DNA of 64,000 bases from Nemopilema nomurai (taxonomy: Eukaryota > Cnidaria > Scyphozoa > Rhizostomeae > Rhizostomatidae). The position numbers were made by a program, and so were the translations under genes. Shown in pieces: positions 13,101 through 25,002 of the stretch. Every line of letters begins with the position of its first letter. Positions within the stretch are counted from its first letter, which is position 1. The stretch is from contig ML133373.1 in assembly GCA_003864495.1 (NCBI GenBank), forward strand, positions 682,001 through 746,000. Direction: 5' to 3'. Under the pieces are notes generated by a model. That model did no database searches. It was given only the letters and a program-made list of their open reading frames with translations, and had not been told where the DNA came from.

Positions 13101-15785
13101 ATCTATTTGAAATATTGTATGAAATCTATGATGGTTATGAATTAAATCTTAATGAGCTACAACATGATTTTTTAGAAAGATAGATTTAAAACTCATTGCT
13201 TACTTTACTTAAAGTTTTGCATGTTTTTTTGTCAGAGCAGTCTATTTAATATCTATTGTTGTTTGAATCCAGTGCACAATTATGGCATTATTTTGCCTGA
13301 ATGGTTTTTTTTCATTTTTCCCCATTTCTTTGAATGATGCGAAACTTCTAAATTTTTCAATCTTATCATTTGTAATGCATTGCTTATCTGACAACTTGTT
13401 TCCAGAATTTAGTACTTTTGTTTAATATGGCATTTTTTCTTGCTAGTTCCTTCAAAAGCACCAGTGATTTTTCTGAAAGTGCTACCATCATCAATTGCAA
13501 GCACAGAACATAGTGTTCTTGTTTCCTGGAAGGTAAGCAAAGCTACTTTATCACTTTTAATGACCAGGTATTAGCTTTTTTATACTACACTTCTGCAAAT
13601 ATCAATTTTAGCAGGCAGTCCAATAGTTGGTAATGTGTATTCAAAGAGTTTTTATGCTTCCAAAAGTAATTTAATGAGCTATTTCATTAATTTCTATTGC
13701 TTTGAATTCTAGCTCCCACGCTCCAATTATTGGAATGGAGAGCCTAATATTACAATTGAATATCAAGAAAAAAGGAGCACAGCAAAGTCCCTGATAAAAA
13801 CTCCAGACATCAGCATTACAAAGAAAAACTACACAATTAGCGACCTTGTCAAAGCAAGAGATTATGATATAAGAGTCAATCTCTGCACAAGCAAAGGATG
13901 CAGTCACTCTAAATGGGTACGAAAGATGGCTATCTCTCAAGGAAAAACTGGGTCTAATTCCACAGGTACTAATATTTATGCTGAAGACGCACTTTTAGAC
14001 TGCATTTATGAAGCAGATTACAGACATTCAAATGTCTCTGACACAAGCATTTTACTTTGCAAAAAAAATGTGTCAATTCCATTTTCAACAAGTTTTTCTA
14101 CAGCCTGCAGAATGTTCAGAAAACCTTTTATAAGTGCAGCTCTGAGAGCAGCCAGAGTTAACTGTAATTTTAATAAATTATTTCAAGCTTTGTTAACCAT
14201 TTAAGTTCTGCATATCATTGCTCTTTTTTAAAAAAACACATTCAGCATGTGCATGAATTTTTCATCTGCTGATTTGACTGAAAAACAACTATCGATGCAA
14301 AAATATATTTTTGAATCCTGTTCTTCTTTAGCTGTGACCTTTTTTGTTGAATTAAAAAACATTTTCAACCATTGGCAAGTATAAAGTTGTAAAGTTGCGA
14401 AATAGTATTGACAAGCTAGAAGAGTTTCCTAAAGGTAGAATTCACATGAACATAAACATGTAGAATATATATATAGAGAGAATGCCTCTTGAATTCTATC
14501 CTTAAGCTATCAGAGTTTTTATTTTTTCTGAAGTATTTGACTTTTTCTCCTTTTGTTAAGCTATCACTGTTGTCACCATGGCGCTTGTCTTTGTCATCAT
14601 TATCATAATTGTTGGACTCATATTTTGGATTGTAAAGCGCAAAGGGTATGTTTCCTTATTGATTCAATTTTGTTATTTAGAAACATAGCGAGTATTTTTA
14701 GCAACTCTTACTTCTTTTAGTGATGTCTTCATAGAGTTGTCACCATCTTTTACTAAATTTGAGTTTTCTTTTTGCCAGATTACGGAAGTATGGTCACTTA
14801 GAAGAGGCCAATACCACTGGCAATAGCTCAGTCAGAGTGGTAAGGCATATCTAGTTGATTGTTAGTGTCATCAGAGGCTACAGATCTAGCTGTGATACAT
14901 CTTTCCTGACCAGCCATCCTCTGCTCTTTGTCAACCTGTTCTTTTCATCTTGTACACCCATGTTTTTCTCCATCCTAATAGTACTGTGTACAAAATTTCA
15001 ACTGATAGTAAGCATTATTTTTTTAAGAGCTTCTAATTTATTACGTCTTGAGAAAGTTTCTTATGAAATATTACAATTTTGTGATTTTTCGACCTTTTTT
15101 ACCTTTGGCCAAGATGGACTTTACAAAAAGATTAAGCAGAAACATAGATCAGTTGTTCCTTATCAAGTGTATCAGCCAAAAATTTTTTTTGGGAATCTAG
15201 TTCCTGTGTTCCAATACTTTTTGCAGCTCTGCCATCACCCATTCCCTGCACCCTTGCAATCGGTTTATGTCCCCAGCCCCCAACTCAAGCCCCAAGTATG
15301 CCTCTATCTTGGAAACACCCAACTTTATGGTTTGGTCTTTACCAGATGATGGATATATTACAATTGCCTTCGAGCAATATTTGGTCAAAGAATTTACTGG
15401 CATTCACTTAGTACGAGAATACTGACACGAGTTTAGGTCCATTTTCAACAAAGTTTTTTTAAGAGTATTAGCCATAGAGAGTGTCAGAATGTTTTCGCAT
15501 TGACAATTAAAGCGAGTCGTACAATTTTTTTAGGTTCGACCTCTTCCTAGTATTCCACAATACGAGTCTTCAGGTGACAACTCAGAGCACCCATACAGTG
15601 AATTTCCAAATCGAGCTGATGACAATGCAAATGTTGATGACGATGCTGGCGTCAATTTTGATGACAATGCTGAATCTCGCCTCGGTGATGAACCCTCTGT
15701 TGATATTGGCCCCCTGCAACTTCAGTTTAAGCATCTTGATGGCGAAGTTGGAAATAATCCTTCTTTCGAGTTGGAGCCAGTATGA
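10121..15785 (+). CDS. Type I membrane receptor 1 with FN3 domains, cytokine-receptor-like
   Basis: Ten exons join without a break: 10121-10175, 10765-11079, 11514-11867, 12318-12445, 12901-13048, 13447-13532, 13713-13965, 14561-14645, 14779-14839, 15534-15785. They total 1737 nt, or 578 residues. Exon 1 is a signal peptide (MKLLLVVCISLILQKVAA). Exon 2 is Ig-like (LICNVTY, then WQMSGTYILQLF). Exon 3 is a Cys-rich domain. Exons 4-5 and 6-7 each encode one fibronectin type III domain split by a phase-0 intron (SLTLKWLSP, LKPFTNYELCIKAVN; HSVLVSWK, ARDYDIRVNLC). Exon 8 is a transmembrane helix (VFVIIIIIVGLIFWIV) followed by KRK. The cytosolic tail is about 110 residues and acidic, with a proline-rich VRPLPSIP stretch and tyrosines in QYESS and PYSEF. 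Interdomain introns are phase 1. The layout resembles class I/II cytokine receptors, but no WSXWS motif is present, so ligand and class are unknown. It has a tandem paralogue at 18905-25002. An in-frame ATG at 10085 is an alternative start. Confidence 0.85.
14561..14645 (+). CDS. Transmembrane exon of receptor 1
   Basis: This 85-nt exon encodes about 20 consecutive hydrophobic residues (ALVFVIIIIIVGLIF) ending in a basic stop-transfer cluster, VKRKG. It fixes the topology as extracellular FN3 domains and cytosolic C-terminus. The next exon (14779-14839) is 61 nt, the same length and phase as the equivalent exon of receptor 2. Confidence 0.88.
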
Positions 15786-16067
15786 CACTCAGAGTTCTTA
15801 TTCGTTGTATTTAAAGGCAAATAGTTTCAAACCAAAATTTGTATGTATTTATGTTTTTGTTGTAAGGTATTGTATTTTTGCAAGCATCTCGAAGTGTACG
15901 AGCTAGGGCGAAGTGCACAAGAGTGCCAATCTTATGACATTTCAAATGTCAAATTTTAGTATACTAGAGTTCAATCGAAATAATCTGAAAGCGAATTCGC
16001 GACATAAGTTGGATATTTTAATAATCTTCTGAAACACTGCCACAGGAGCACGGGTTCCTTTTGAATT

Positions 16068-16157
16068 GATGACGTCATTCTGAAGCGATGATGACATTCC
16101 GAAGTGATAACGTTATTCTGAAATGAAGACGTCATTCTGAAGCGATGACATCATCAT
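16068..16157 (+). repeat. Degenerate short tandem repeat with TGACGTCATTCTGAA core
   Basis: About four to five units of roughly 19-20 bases, following the theme GATGACGTCATTCTGAAGC with substitutions, lie in the 3' flank of receptor 1. Two units contain an intact ATGACGTCAT-type or GACGTCAT core (CRE-like); others carry AACGTTAT or TGACATCAT variants. Confidence 0.75.
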
Positions 16158-16774
16158 ATAGTAACTTTGATTTGTGGTTCGCTCCAGAATGTTATTTTTT
16201 TTAATCAAGCCAACCTTATGGTCTCCCATCAATAATCATTGTGCCTTTCGATTTCCACTTCGCGTATCCAGAAGTTCCATTCAATTGAAATATTTCCGTG
16301 GTGTTTTAAAGCGAAAAGGCCCTGCTCCCATATAGTAGTTTTGGAAGTTTATCTGTTGTCATGTCATCTGGAAAAGTACCTTTTTCGCGGTTGAGCCATT
16401 TAGGAAATTAGTTAGCTCTGAAACGAGCATTAAATTAGCGTTTACTTGTTTTATTTTATGCATTTAATATTCTTGTCTATAATGCTGTACGTAGGATTAC
16501 CCCTAGGTTTATAGACTCACGACTGATACGACTCATTTGATATGATTGACTTGATTTGATTGATTTAATCAGATTTTTTATGTGATTTCTTGCGATTTCG
16601 TGATTTTTATTATGGTGAATTAGAGTTCGCTTATAGGTAGCTGCAGGTAATCCTTGCAACAGATGTATAAATTTTGTTTATATTGTGTTATGCAGAGACT
16701 GTTGAACAAGTAAGAGAGAAGGCTAGCCCTTGGCACGAATGCGCTTACAAACTAATAGTAAAACTGAGAGCCAA

Positions 16775-16789
16775 CCCCCCCCCCCCCCC
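16775..16789 (+). repeat. Poly-C run
   Basis: Fifteen consecutive C residues. Such a homopolymer is error-prone in sequencing, so its true length is uncertain. Confidence 0.85.
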
Positions 16790-16991
16790 TTCTCCCAAAA
16801 GGGAAATCACTATTACTGCTTGGCATTCAGTAGCAACGCTCCGTTATTGCTTCCCCTTTTATCCCCATTATTCCCTTGTATGGACATTAAAGTACTTTCA
16901 GAATTATGAAGTAAAGTAGGCCTCACAGCGAGCTCAAGAATTGCGATCATTTGTGCAGATGAGGACGAGGCTTTGGGGAAGTGATTCAAAT

Positions 16992-16997
16992 AATAAA
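16992..16997 (+). other. Candidate polyadenylation signal, receptor 1
   Basis: An AATAAA hexamer lies about 1.2 kb past the receptor 1 stop. The distance implies a long 3' UTR, so this is tentative. Confidence 0.3.
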
Positions 16998-18904
16998 AAG
17001 CCTTTTAGTTATTTGCCATATTCTAAACGCGTCTCGGTTTTTATTGATTTGTTTGTGTTGCGTGTTTGTGTATGGCCTAGCTTGTTTCGTATCGTTAAAA
17101 AGTGCAGTTCTGTTCTGAAGTTTTATTCTATGTGGTAGTTGGTATTGTGTTCTAAACATGTCTAAATTTTACTTACGTTCGTGGTTTAGATTTTGTAGGT
17201 CGAAAACGGGTATTCGTTTTTTTGTAAACTGCAGCTTGTACTTTATTTACTAAACATGTGAATGCACAATGATTAGCTGGCCGTTATCATTCTTTAAAGG
17301 CCGTTATCGTTTCTTGACCCCTGATTAATTACACGATAAACATGCTTGGGTCTCTAATAGACATTCACCATTGCTAGGGGAGAATTCCATAACATGCTTT
17401 TTAATTGTCGACGGAGAAGCATTTTAATGCACCCTAATCCTATTGGTGTTCCATTTCTTAATTTTGGTCAAACATTTTCCAATCCTTTTCCAAGCATCTT
17501 CCCCCGATGTTGCTAATTTGTCCCATATTAAACCTAGATTCTATAAAACCCCTTCTTTACTTCCGTTGAAACTACCATTAACACATATTCAAATCCTCCC
17601 TTGCCTTTTAACCACAATGTCACTAATAATAGAGCAACATTGAAACAACCTACATGGTTTATTCTTTTACCAACACAAATCAATATTGAGTTGAGTTTTT
17701 TTTAATTCCAGGAATTGATGTCACTTACCTGGTATTATAAGGTCTTAAAGGACTCTTCTAACCCTTCTAATTACTATAAAAATGGATGTATCTTTTATTC
17801 TGTGCACATCACATTTATTTTAAGCTATCTCTTATTTTTGCGTCCTTTCTCTAGAAGCACTGATCAGACTTTCCTGAAAATAATTAAGATGTAACAAATA
17901 AGAAGAAGATCATGGATGCAGGGGGTAGACTTCGCGGCATGTCTACCACTCTTTCCTAAAAGAACTTTAATAGAAAGGTGGAGACCGTTTGAGAATGTTC
18001 CTGGGAATTGACGTGTTTTAAAGAGCAAAAGGCACAGAAATGACACAGATACGGTCTTTCCGAGCTTTATTTTCCACAACTAGCTCTGATGCAGAAAAAC
18101 TATGGTGTTCAGGGCTTAAAATCAAATTCTTGCAACTTTCAAGTGGCAAAAGAAAACGTAACATTGGGAAATGCGTGTGGTTAAATTTGCCACTTGTAAC
18201 CGTTACGCAGTCACTGTAAGTCCTGAGAAAGCTGGAAGAACTGGAAAGCACTTGGAACAAAGACCTGTTGATTTCTTTTCAGATGAAGTCTAAACTTCTC
18301 TTGGGGTAAATGAAACACACCTGTATTGCACCTGAAACTGTATCGCAGTACATTATTCATTTCAATTGTCAATCAACGACTTTTCTGCGGACAGGAAAAA
18401 TTTGCCTACATTTTCGGGGAATTTGGGGACACAGAGCTCAAGTGTATCCTTCAAGTTATATACCGCAAAAGCTCTACGCCCCCCTCCCCTTATCAAGCAA
18501 AGATTTTAAGTAATAAGCCTCCCTTGTTAGCCAGAGATTTCAAAACACGCCAAAATTAAAGTTTTATTGCTTATAATGCTCTTACTTGTTATACTTCCAA
18601 TGTTTAGTTTTTTTCTTCCTCATTTATGCTTCTTATGTCTCTAGCTGCTTTCGTGATGGACGCAAGACAATTTCTAAAAAATATTGTGTGATATTTTTTA
18701 GCAGAAAACTGCATAAAACATGATTTTAGTGTTTTTAATTTGAGTTTTTAATAGGCCCCCCTCTCTTTAAAGCCCCCGGTCTAATAGAGCTCTCACAATA
18801 CTGAGGTACTTATTTCCTCTGGAATCATAGGGGGTTAAGCCCTGTTATTTTGTTCTCTCACGTGGACAAGCATCAATCCCAAGACCCATTGCAAAAGAAG
18901 CTTC
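16998..18904. other. Intergenic stretch between the two receptors
   Basis: AT-rich DNA with several short open frames on both strands, none with a recognisable domain or splice context. It must contain the promoter of receptor 2, but no clear TATA box was seen next to its ATG. Confidence 0.45.
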
Positions 18905-21900
18905 ATGGCGGACAAAAAGATGTTGTCTCGGGACATAATACTGAAAGTTGCTATTTATTTCTTATTTGTCCAAAGTAAGCGACCTTAATTATAACGTTAT
19001 TTTGATATTCATATTGGTTGTTTTGCACAATCATCTTATCTTATCATAAGACTTATGAATGTTTTTTTATTTTTGATAATGTTTACCTATTTGAACCAAC
19101 CAAACGGTGATAGATAAATATACAGGAGTGCGTATCACTTGCCATTGGTTTCCGAATGTATTATAGTGAAGTCAACTTCAGCTCCTTATTTTCCCACCAA
19201 ATGTTTTATTTGGCAGTTAAACCCCCTTTTGTTGTTTTTTGACTTGTTTTATCTCCTGCCAAGAGGTTTACTGTCATCTCTAATGAGTTTAATGTATTTT
19301 TGTAGGTTATGATGCAGAGTCAAACATTTTTGACTATAAACCATGTGGTACAGACTTTTTGTGCTTCCATTTGCCAAGATTAGATGGAAAGAATATGACT
19401 GAAATGTAACCATTTTGTTCAGCCTAAATGGTGACTGTGTAGAAAATAAAAATACAATGTACCCCTGTTATTGGGATGAAAAAAAGAAAACAAGCGTTTG
19501 CAAGAAAGAAGATGTTTTGCTATGCTTATTGAAAGACCTATATTTTTGTAAACTATTAATCACAGTGCATGTGAATTCAAAAAGAAAAGATAATTTTAAT
19601 CAAAGCATTCCAAGATTTGTTGCATCAGATGGTAAGTATCTATATTAATTTTGATGTCAAGTATAATTTTGATCTGCTTTTTAAAGCTTCCTTGTCATCA
19701 TTGTTGTGTGTATCAGCGCCTGCGTAAGGTGTTTGCTATCACCTACACAAACTGTCATTATTTTCCATGCTTATTTAGTCTCAGATACTTTGTTTAAAAG
19801 TGAAAAGACAAATTTGTTTAAATGCCATACTCTCGCCTCCAAAATATAGGAGTTTGCTGATAAGCAAAAGAATAAATAAGTGAAATAAATAAATAAGTAA
19901 GCGCATGAAATAAGTGAGAATATAGTTAATAGTTGGGGCCACTGTTTTAATATTACAATTTTTGGGAAAAGACTGGGAGGTAAGAATAGATAGGAACTTT
20001 AGCAAATGTGTAACTATAGTGTAACAAACATAGAGTAGTTAGTGTGAACAAAATCAATCAGAATATCATGAGATGCATTGCTTTGTTCATGAAAAATTAA
20101 CCAGTTTCATTGCTGACAGTCATTTGATTGGAGTTTTGAGCTTGTTGAATGAGAATACAAGGAGGGGTTTGGGCAAAAATGAAATAGAGCTTGGAATAAG
20201 AGGGGACCAATAGAATGGGTAGCAGTGAATGGGGCTTGTGAATTCAGAGAAGACACCAGGAAGCTAATAAATGGAAATGCAGTGCTTATGAACTGTGTAT
20301 CCTCTAATTAGTGATGTGATATATTTTAAAGTGAAAAAGAGTTCTGTCCCTACAGAAGACTTTCTTGTTGATATCAAGTGATTTTTTAAGCTTCTGTTAT
20401 GTTTATTGCAGTTCCAAAGTCTGCACTAAAGATAAAGACTTTGAAGGCTTTTCCTGTTTCAAGTGAGAAGATAAAGATTGTTTGGTCCAGACCAGATTGT
20501 AGAAATTTGGAGTACATCTACACCTTGAGCTGTAATGTTTCAGATGGAAATTTTAAGGAAAAGGTGATTTTCAAAACATCCTCTAACTTTTTAGCCGTAC
20601 AGCTGAAATACATATTCAAGGTGCCAAAGTTTGTAGAACATAGCTGCTAATTAACATAGTTTATGGAGATTTCTTGCCATCCGGAATAATGGAAGCAGGA
20701 TTTTAAAATTGAATATGTTTTTCAAGAATTGGTGAGGAACCAGCTACAGCATTGGTGCAAAACTGATATGATTTATTATAAGTAGTGTGTGAATTATTTT
20801 GCAATACATAATTCAGGTCACATCAACTAAAGAGGATTGCCCAGAGTGCAGTTTCTATTCTAGTCTTTGAATGTAAGAAATAATTTGAATTGTGTCGGAT
20901 GGGAGTAATAAGGAAAAGTCAACGTTGCTTTCTCTGTCATATCATGTTATGGCTTCACAGGTAATTCACTTAATTGTTAAATATTTTTAACTAACTGTCT
21001 AGTTGTTTTAAGCATGAGTTCATATTTTTAAGATTAGACCTTCAGTTTAGTTTTCAATCTGTTTCAAGTAAGGTTATTCAAATTGTTTGCATGGATTAAT
21101 TTGATAATCAGTTTGGACAGTTTAGGTTTTTCTAAAGTGTTACCAAGTATCATTTTAGTAATGTTTTTGTTTTCTTTTGCTAATTTTGCTGTTATAATTT
21201 TGTTTATAATCAATTAAAGCATCAACTGTTGCTCACCATTGCTGATGTGTAAATGCACTTTAAAAAGTATATACAAGAATGCTAGGATGAATAAGCATAT
21301 TTTGCTTCTCAGGACACGATGTCTGACTTTTCACAAGACAGTGAATTCACCAAATATGTGGATGCCTTAAAGCCTTTCACAAAGTACAAAGTTTGTGTCA
21401 CACCTCGTGTAAAACTTAACATCAAGCGTGAAGAACCAACTTGTGTTACAACACAAACATCAGAAGCAGGTATTGTCAGAACATCAGTTGTAAAACATTG
21501 TTGTAAAGGATCTTGAATTGTTTAATATGTTATATAATTGCTTAAATTTGACCTCAATGTTTCCATGCTATGGCAAGTTTGAAAGTCAAAATTGTGTGTT
21601 TTTAATGCAAACGTGCATGTAGAAGGCAATGCTGGGAATAAAATGGTAGAGGTGCAATGAATCGCACTCCTTGTGGTGCCAAGGCGTGTGATGGAGTGCA
21701 ATTACTTACTGGCGTACTACAATGGTTTGCAAGTACTTAATAGCATAGAAAGCTGTATATAGAGTTAAGATATAGAGTTGAGAACCTAACTTAATCACAA
21801 GAGAACATAAGACAAGGCCAGTCCAATCGATACATTTTTCTTAAACAAGCTTTAGAATTGTCAAATCCAACATATTAAGAGTACCATATCAAGAGTACCA

Positions 21901-24900
21901 AGAGGACCATATTAGCAATGTTGAATCACTTGACCACCACATCCAACATTGTTGGCTCTGCGCAACGTGTAAGTTACAACGTTCGTGTAAACGATCAGTT
22001 TATACGTTTAGCCTCTCCCTTGAAAACGCTGCGGGAATTAATCCCCTCTTTTAACTTCATACGGAGAAGTATTTTTTCGAAGACAAGGATTCACAAAGCA
22101 AAGCGCATCGAGCAAACTTGATTTTCATCAGCGTTCGGGAGGCAGAACCAAATTTTTGGGATGTTACGGCCAGTCTATATAAATATCGGAAGGGAATAAA
22201 ACAGAAGTTTGGAGGGTCTAGTAGATATATTGAAAGGTCTAATTGATAGCACCTATCTACGCTCGTCTTTGTTCCTACGAAGGTTTTTCCTTTCGTTTTG
22301 AAGTTCTCTTTTTTCGTTTTGATACCACGGCAATAACTAGAGCGCCTTCTGTGTCGCCACCATCGTAAAATGAAGAAAAATAATACTTAGACGTCAGTTT
22401 TAACTCATTGTGTATATGGGTACATCGATAAGCCAAAGATGACGAACAAAATCCGTCCGTTAAAACTGATCAGTTTTAACTGACCGCGTATTTCAGCCTT
22501 GTAACACGATAAATTGAAACAAGCATATAACAGCAACTTTCTATCTGAAGTTTAAGCTTGTCGTAACTTGCTTTAAAAATCGAAAAGGCGGCGACTACCC
22601 TGCTCCTTAAGGAAATTATAACATTCTCCAAACTTCGTTGTGGTATGATAAAAGCACAACATTGGGCAGTATTTATCACTTTAGAATGAAATGTTCAGAT
22701 CATTGACTGATGTAGAGAATCTCCATAATAATTTGTTTTTATTTTGTAGCCCCTGCGACAGCTCCTAGTGAAATCAAGAAAAAGCCAATTCATGTGGATG
22801 AAGGAAAGTGGAAGTGTGAAATCAAATGGAAGGTAAGACCGAAAAATTAATTCTTTCAGGATAAATTTATATATTTAAGACATGACAAGCTTCTTGAAAA
22901 AAATTCTGACGTTGTGATGTGTGTTTTTTACCATCACAACCAGCACTTTGTTCCTGTTAGTGGATCAAACTTTCTTTAGGTTAGTAAAGCAAAAGCGTCA
23001 ACTTCTTTTTTAAACCTATGTAGTTAGAAATTTGCTCCCTGCTTTTTAAAAACCTATTTTTAAACTTCTTTTCAAGCCTGTTCCAAGGGAAGACTACAAT
23101 GGCGTTGTGAAAATGACAGCTATTAAAGTTTTTGATGAACATGATAAAAACAAGTTGGCCTTTCCTGTAATGAACGTCCCAATAAGTGAATCATCTTGCT
23201 ACATTGAAAATCTCTCTACCAGCAAAGGCTATTTTGTGCAACTTGAGATTTGCAATAATGCAGACTGCAAACGTTCCAAGATGAATTATATTTCAATTCA
23301 AGAAACAGGTAATTTTTTGGTTTAAGGATGTGTTCCTATACAGTTTTGTTTTGCAAGTTTTGGGTTTATTTCAGCGTTCATCTAAAATTTACCCTCCACA
23401 TTAAAACTAAAGGATATTGAAGGTCCAACCTTCAAACAAGCCCAATCAATTTTCTTCTACTTTATTTCCTTCTTTTACTTCTAACCTTGACACTTTTAGC
23501 CATATTTTATGCAACATTTGAATGCAATCTAACTGTTGTTGTGGTCGACGCTGTAGTTGTTTTTGATGTTGCTGTTGTTGGCTTTGTGGCTTCTCAATTG
23601 TTTGTTTTGCTGTAACAAGCATTTTCATTCTTCACGATAGCTGAATCCAGTTCAAATGCAATTCAAATTATTTCGGTTGCTGTTGCGGTTGCAGTTACTG
23701 CAGCTATTCTGGTTTTCCTTTTCCTTTATTGTCGCAAGAGGTAAGTTTCTTTCATTTCAGGATAGAATGTCAATATAATTTATTACTTTAAAATAAGAGT
23801 TTCAGTGGTTTGAAATATCTGTATGGCACACTCATTTTTTGACATTTTTACGACAAAGTTTTTTTGCGAGACATTGCTGTGAGGTAAAACCTTAGGAAAC
23901 AAAGAGCTAGTTCTGCAACTTAAACCTAGAAGCACCATATTTCTCTTTCTACTGTGTTGCACCCACATTTCATCTAAAACCGTCCAAAAAGGAGTGTTTG
24001 CTTATTTAAGGAGATGAATTTGAGAGGAGAAGCAAAGGAGCATCGACAATTGTAAAAATCAAGTTGCAAATCGGTCGAATCAAGTGAAAGGCCTAATTTT
24101 TAGCCACCATCTCAAATAGCTGGATATATTTATTTGCTTTCGGTTGCAAATTATTAGCAGTAACTTCAATAATTTTTTTGTTGTTTTCGTGGTGTACAGT
24201 GTTTTACAGTCGTTTGATGACAAAGAAACGTTTCTGTTCTTGATGATTGAGCGTATTATTTGCCTATTTCAAAGGAAGAAAACGGGACCACCCCCCACCC
24301 GCCATCCTGTCTTGGTTCAGGACGATCCAGCTAACGTATGTTAATTCGAATGTTTCTACTGTATGCTTGTTAATTTTCCTTTTCCGGTTTTTATTTTGGT
24401 AATTCTCCAAAAATGCTGCAAGGGGATAGAGATATAGTACCCCTGAAAAGTTATAAGTACCCCAGAGGGCGAGGACGTTACAGTTCAAAACTACCACAAG
24501 AGTGTTAAGAGATGCAAAGTACCACGGGGGCATTACCGGATGCAGCACCCCGAAAGAAGCGGGAATTTCGATGGTTGTTTTTTGTATGGCTTCGTCGCCC
24601 CTACTTCCTCTACAGTCAAGTTGCAGCATCCATCCTACATTGCCCTTGCACTTCAAAATTGTTGTTATCTAGTTAAATATATTTCGACAGATGCAGCAAC
24701 ATGTTGATAACCACATCTATGAAGAAATCCAAGGAAACCAAGTTGTTGAAGATGAGGATGAAGTTTACGAAGAGATTGGAAACGAGGACGTTGCCAACGG
24801 AGACTGGCAGAGGCTCTTCGGTGCCGGGGGGGACTACAACATGCAGGTTATGGACATGGTGCTACCTAGACGGGTGCATTCAGATTCGCACCTCAATGTT

Positions 24901-25002
24901 GGCGAGGGAGATGACATGCTAGTAGATGACGAGGAAACCAGTATTCGGACCTACTCGTTTGAAACTGCCCCGTTAATGCCATGCAACTCAGGGGAAAGCT
25001 GA
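18905..25002 (+). CDS. Type I membrane receptor 2 with FN3 domains and ITAM-like tail
   Basis: Nine exons: 18905-18974, 19306-19631, 20412-20563, 21313-21469, 22750-22832, 23077-23308, 23641-23740, 24275-24335, 24691-25002. Exon 1 gives a signal anchor or peptide (IILKVAIYFLFVQS). Exon 2 encodes a Cys-rich domain resembling exon 3 of receptor 1. Exons 3-4 and 5-6 encode two FN3 domains (KIKIVWSRP, LKPFTKYKVCV; KCEIKWK, NLSTSKGYFVQLEIC). Exon 7 is the membrane helix (IISVAVAVAVTAAILVFLFL, then CRKR). The tail contains YEEI twice, 12 residues apart, an ITAM-like spacing, suggesting Src/Syk-type SH2 docking. Exon order and phases match receptor 1, minus one N-terminal exon. Exon 2 is broken: the frame reaches TAA at about 19408 and reopens one base out of register at NVTILFSLNGDC. 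All exons sum to 1493 nt, one short of a multiple of three. It is either a recent pseudogene or a 1-nt assembly error; conservation of every other exon favours the latter. Confidence 0.78.
22459..22480. repeat. Perfect 22-nt palindrome in a receptor 2 intron
   Basis: The half-sites GTTAAAACTGA and TCAGTTTTAAC are exact reverse complements with no spacer. A copy of the CAGTTTTAACT half-site occurs about 75 bases upstream. It lies in the 1.3-kb intron between exons 4 and 5 of receptor 2. It could be a transcription-factor site or the terminus of a small decayed element. Confidence 0.7.
23641..23740 (+). CDS. Transmembrane exon of receptor 2
   Basis: A 100-nt exon encodes a short Ser-rich stalk (AESSSN) and a helix of about 23 hydrophobic residues ending in YCRKR. 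Acceptor GATAG and donor GAG/GTAAGT are both good, and the phase joins cleanly to the 61-nt juxtamembrane exon at 24275. Confidence 0.85.
24691..25002 (+). CDS. Cytoplasmic tail exon of receptor 2 with paired YEEI motifs
   Basis: A single 312-nt exon encodes 103 residues and the stop. Near its start lie HIYEEI and EVYEEI; their tyrosines are tail-exon residues 10 and 26. YEEI is the classic optimal Src-family SH2 ligand, and YxxI-x12-YxxI fits the wide form of an ITAM. The rest is acidic, with further tyrosines in DYNMQV and RTYSFE. The equivalent exon of receptor 1 lacks this motif. Confidence 0.82.
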   Translation: MQQHVDNHIYEEIQGNQVVEDEDEVYEEIGNEDVANGDWQRLFGAGGDYNMQVMDMVLPRRVHSDSHLNVGEGDDMLVDDEETSIRTYSFETAPLMPCNSGES

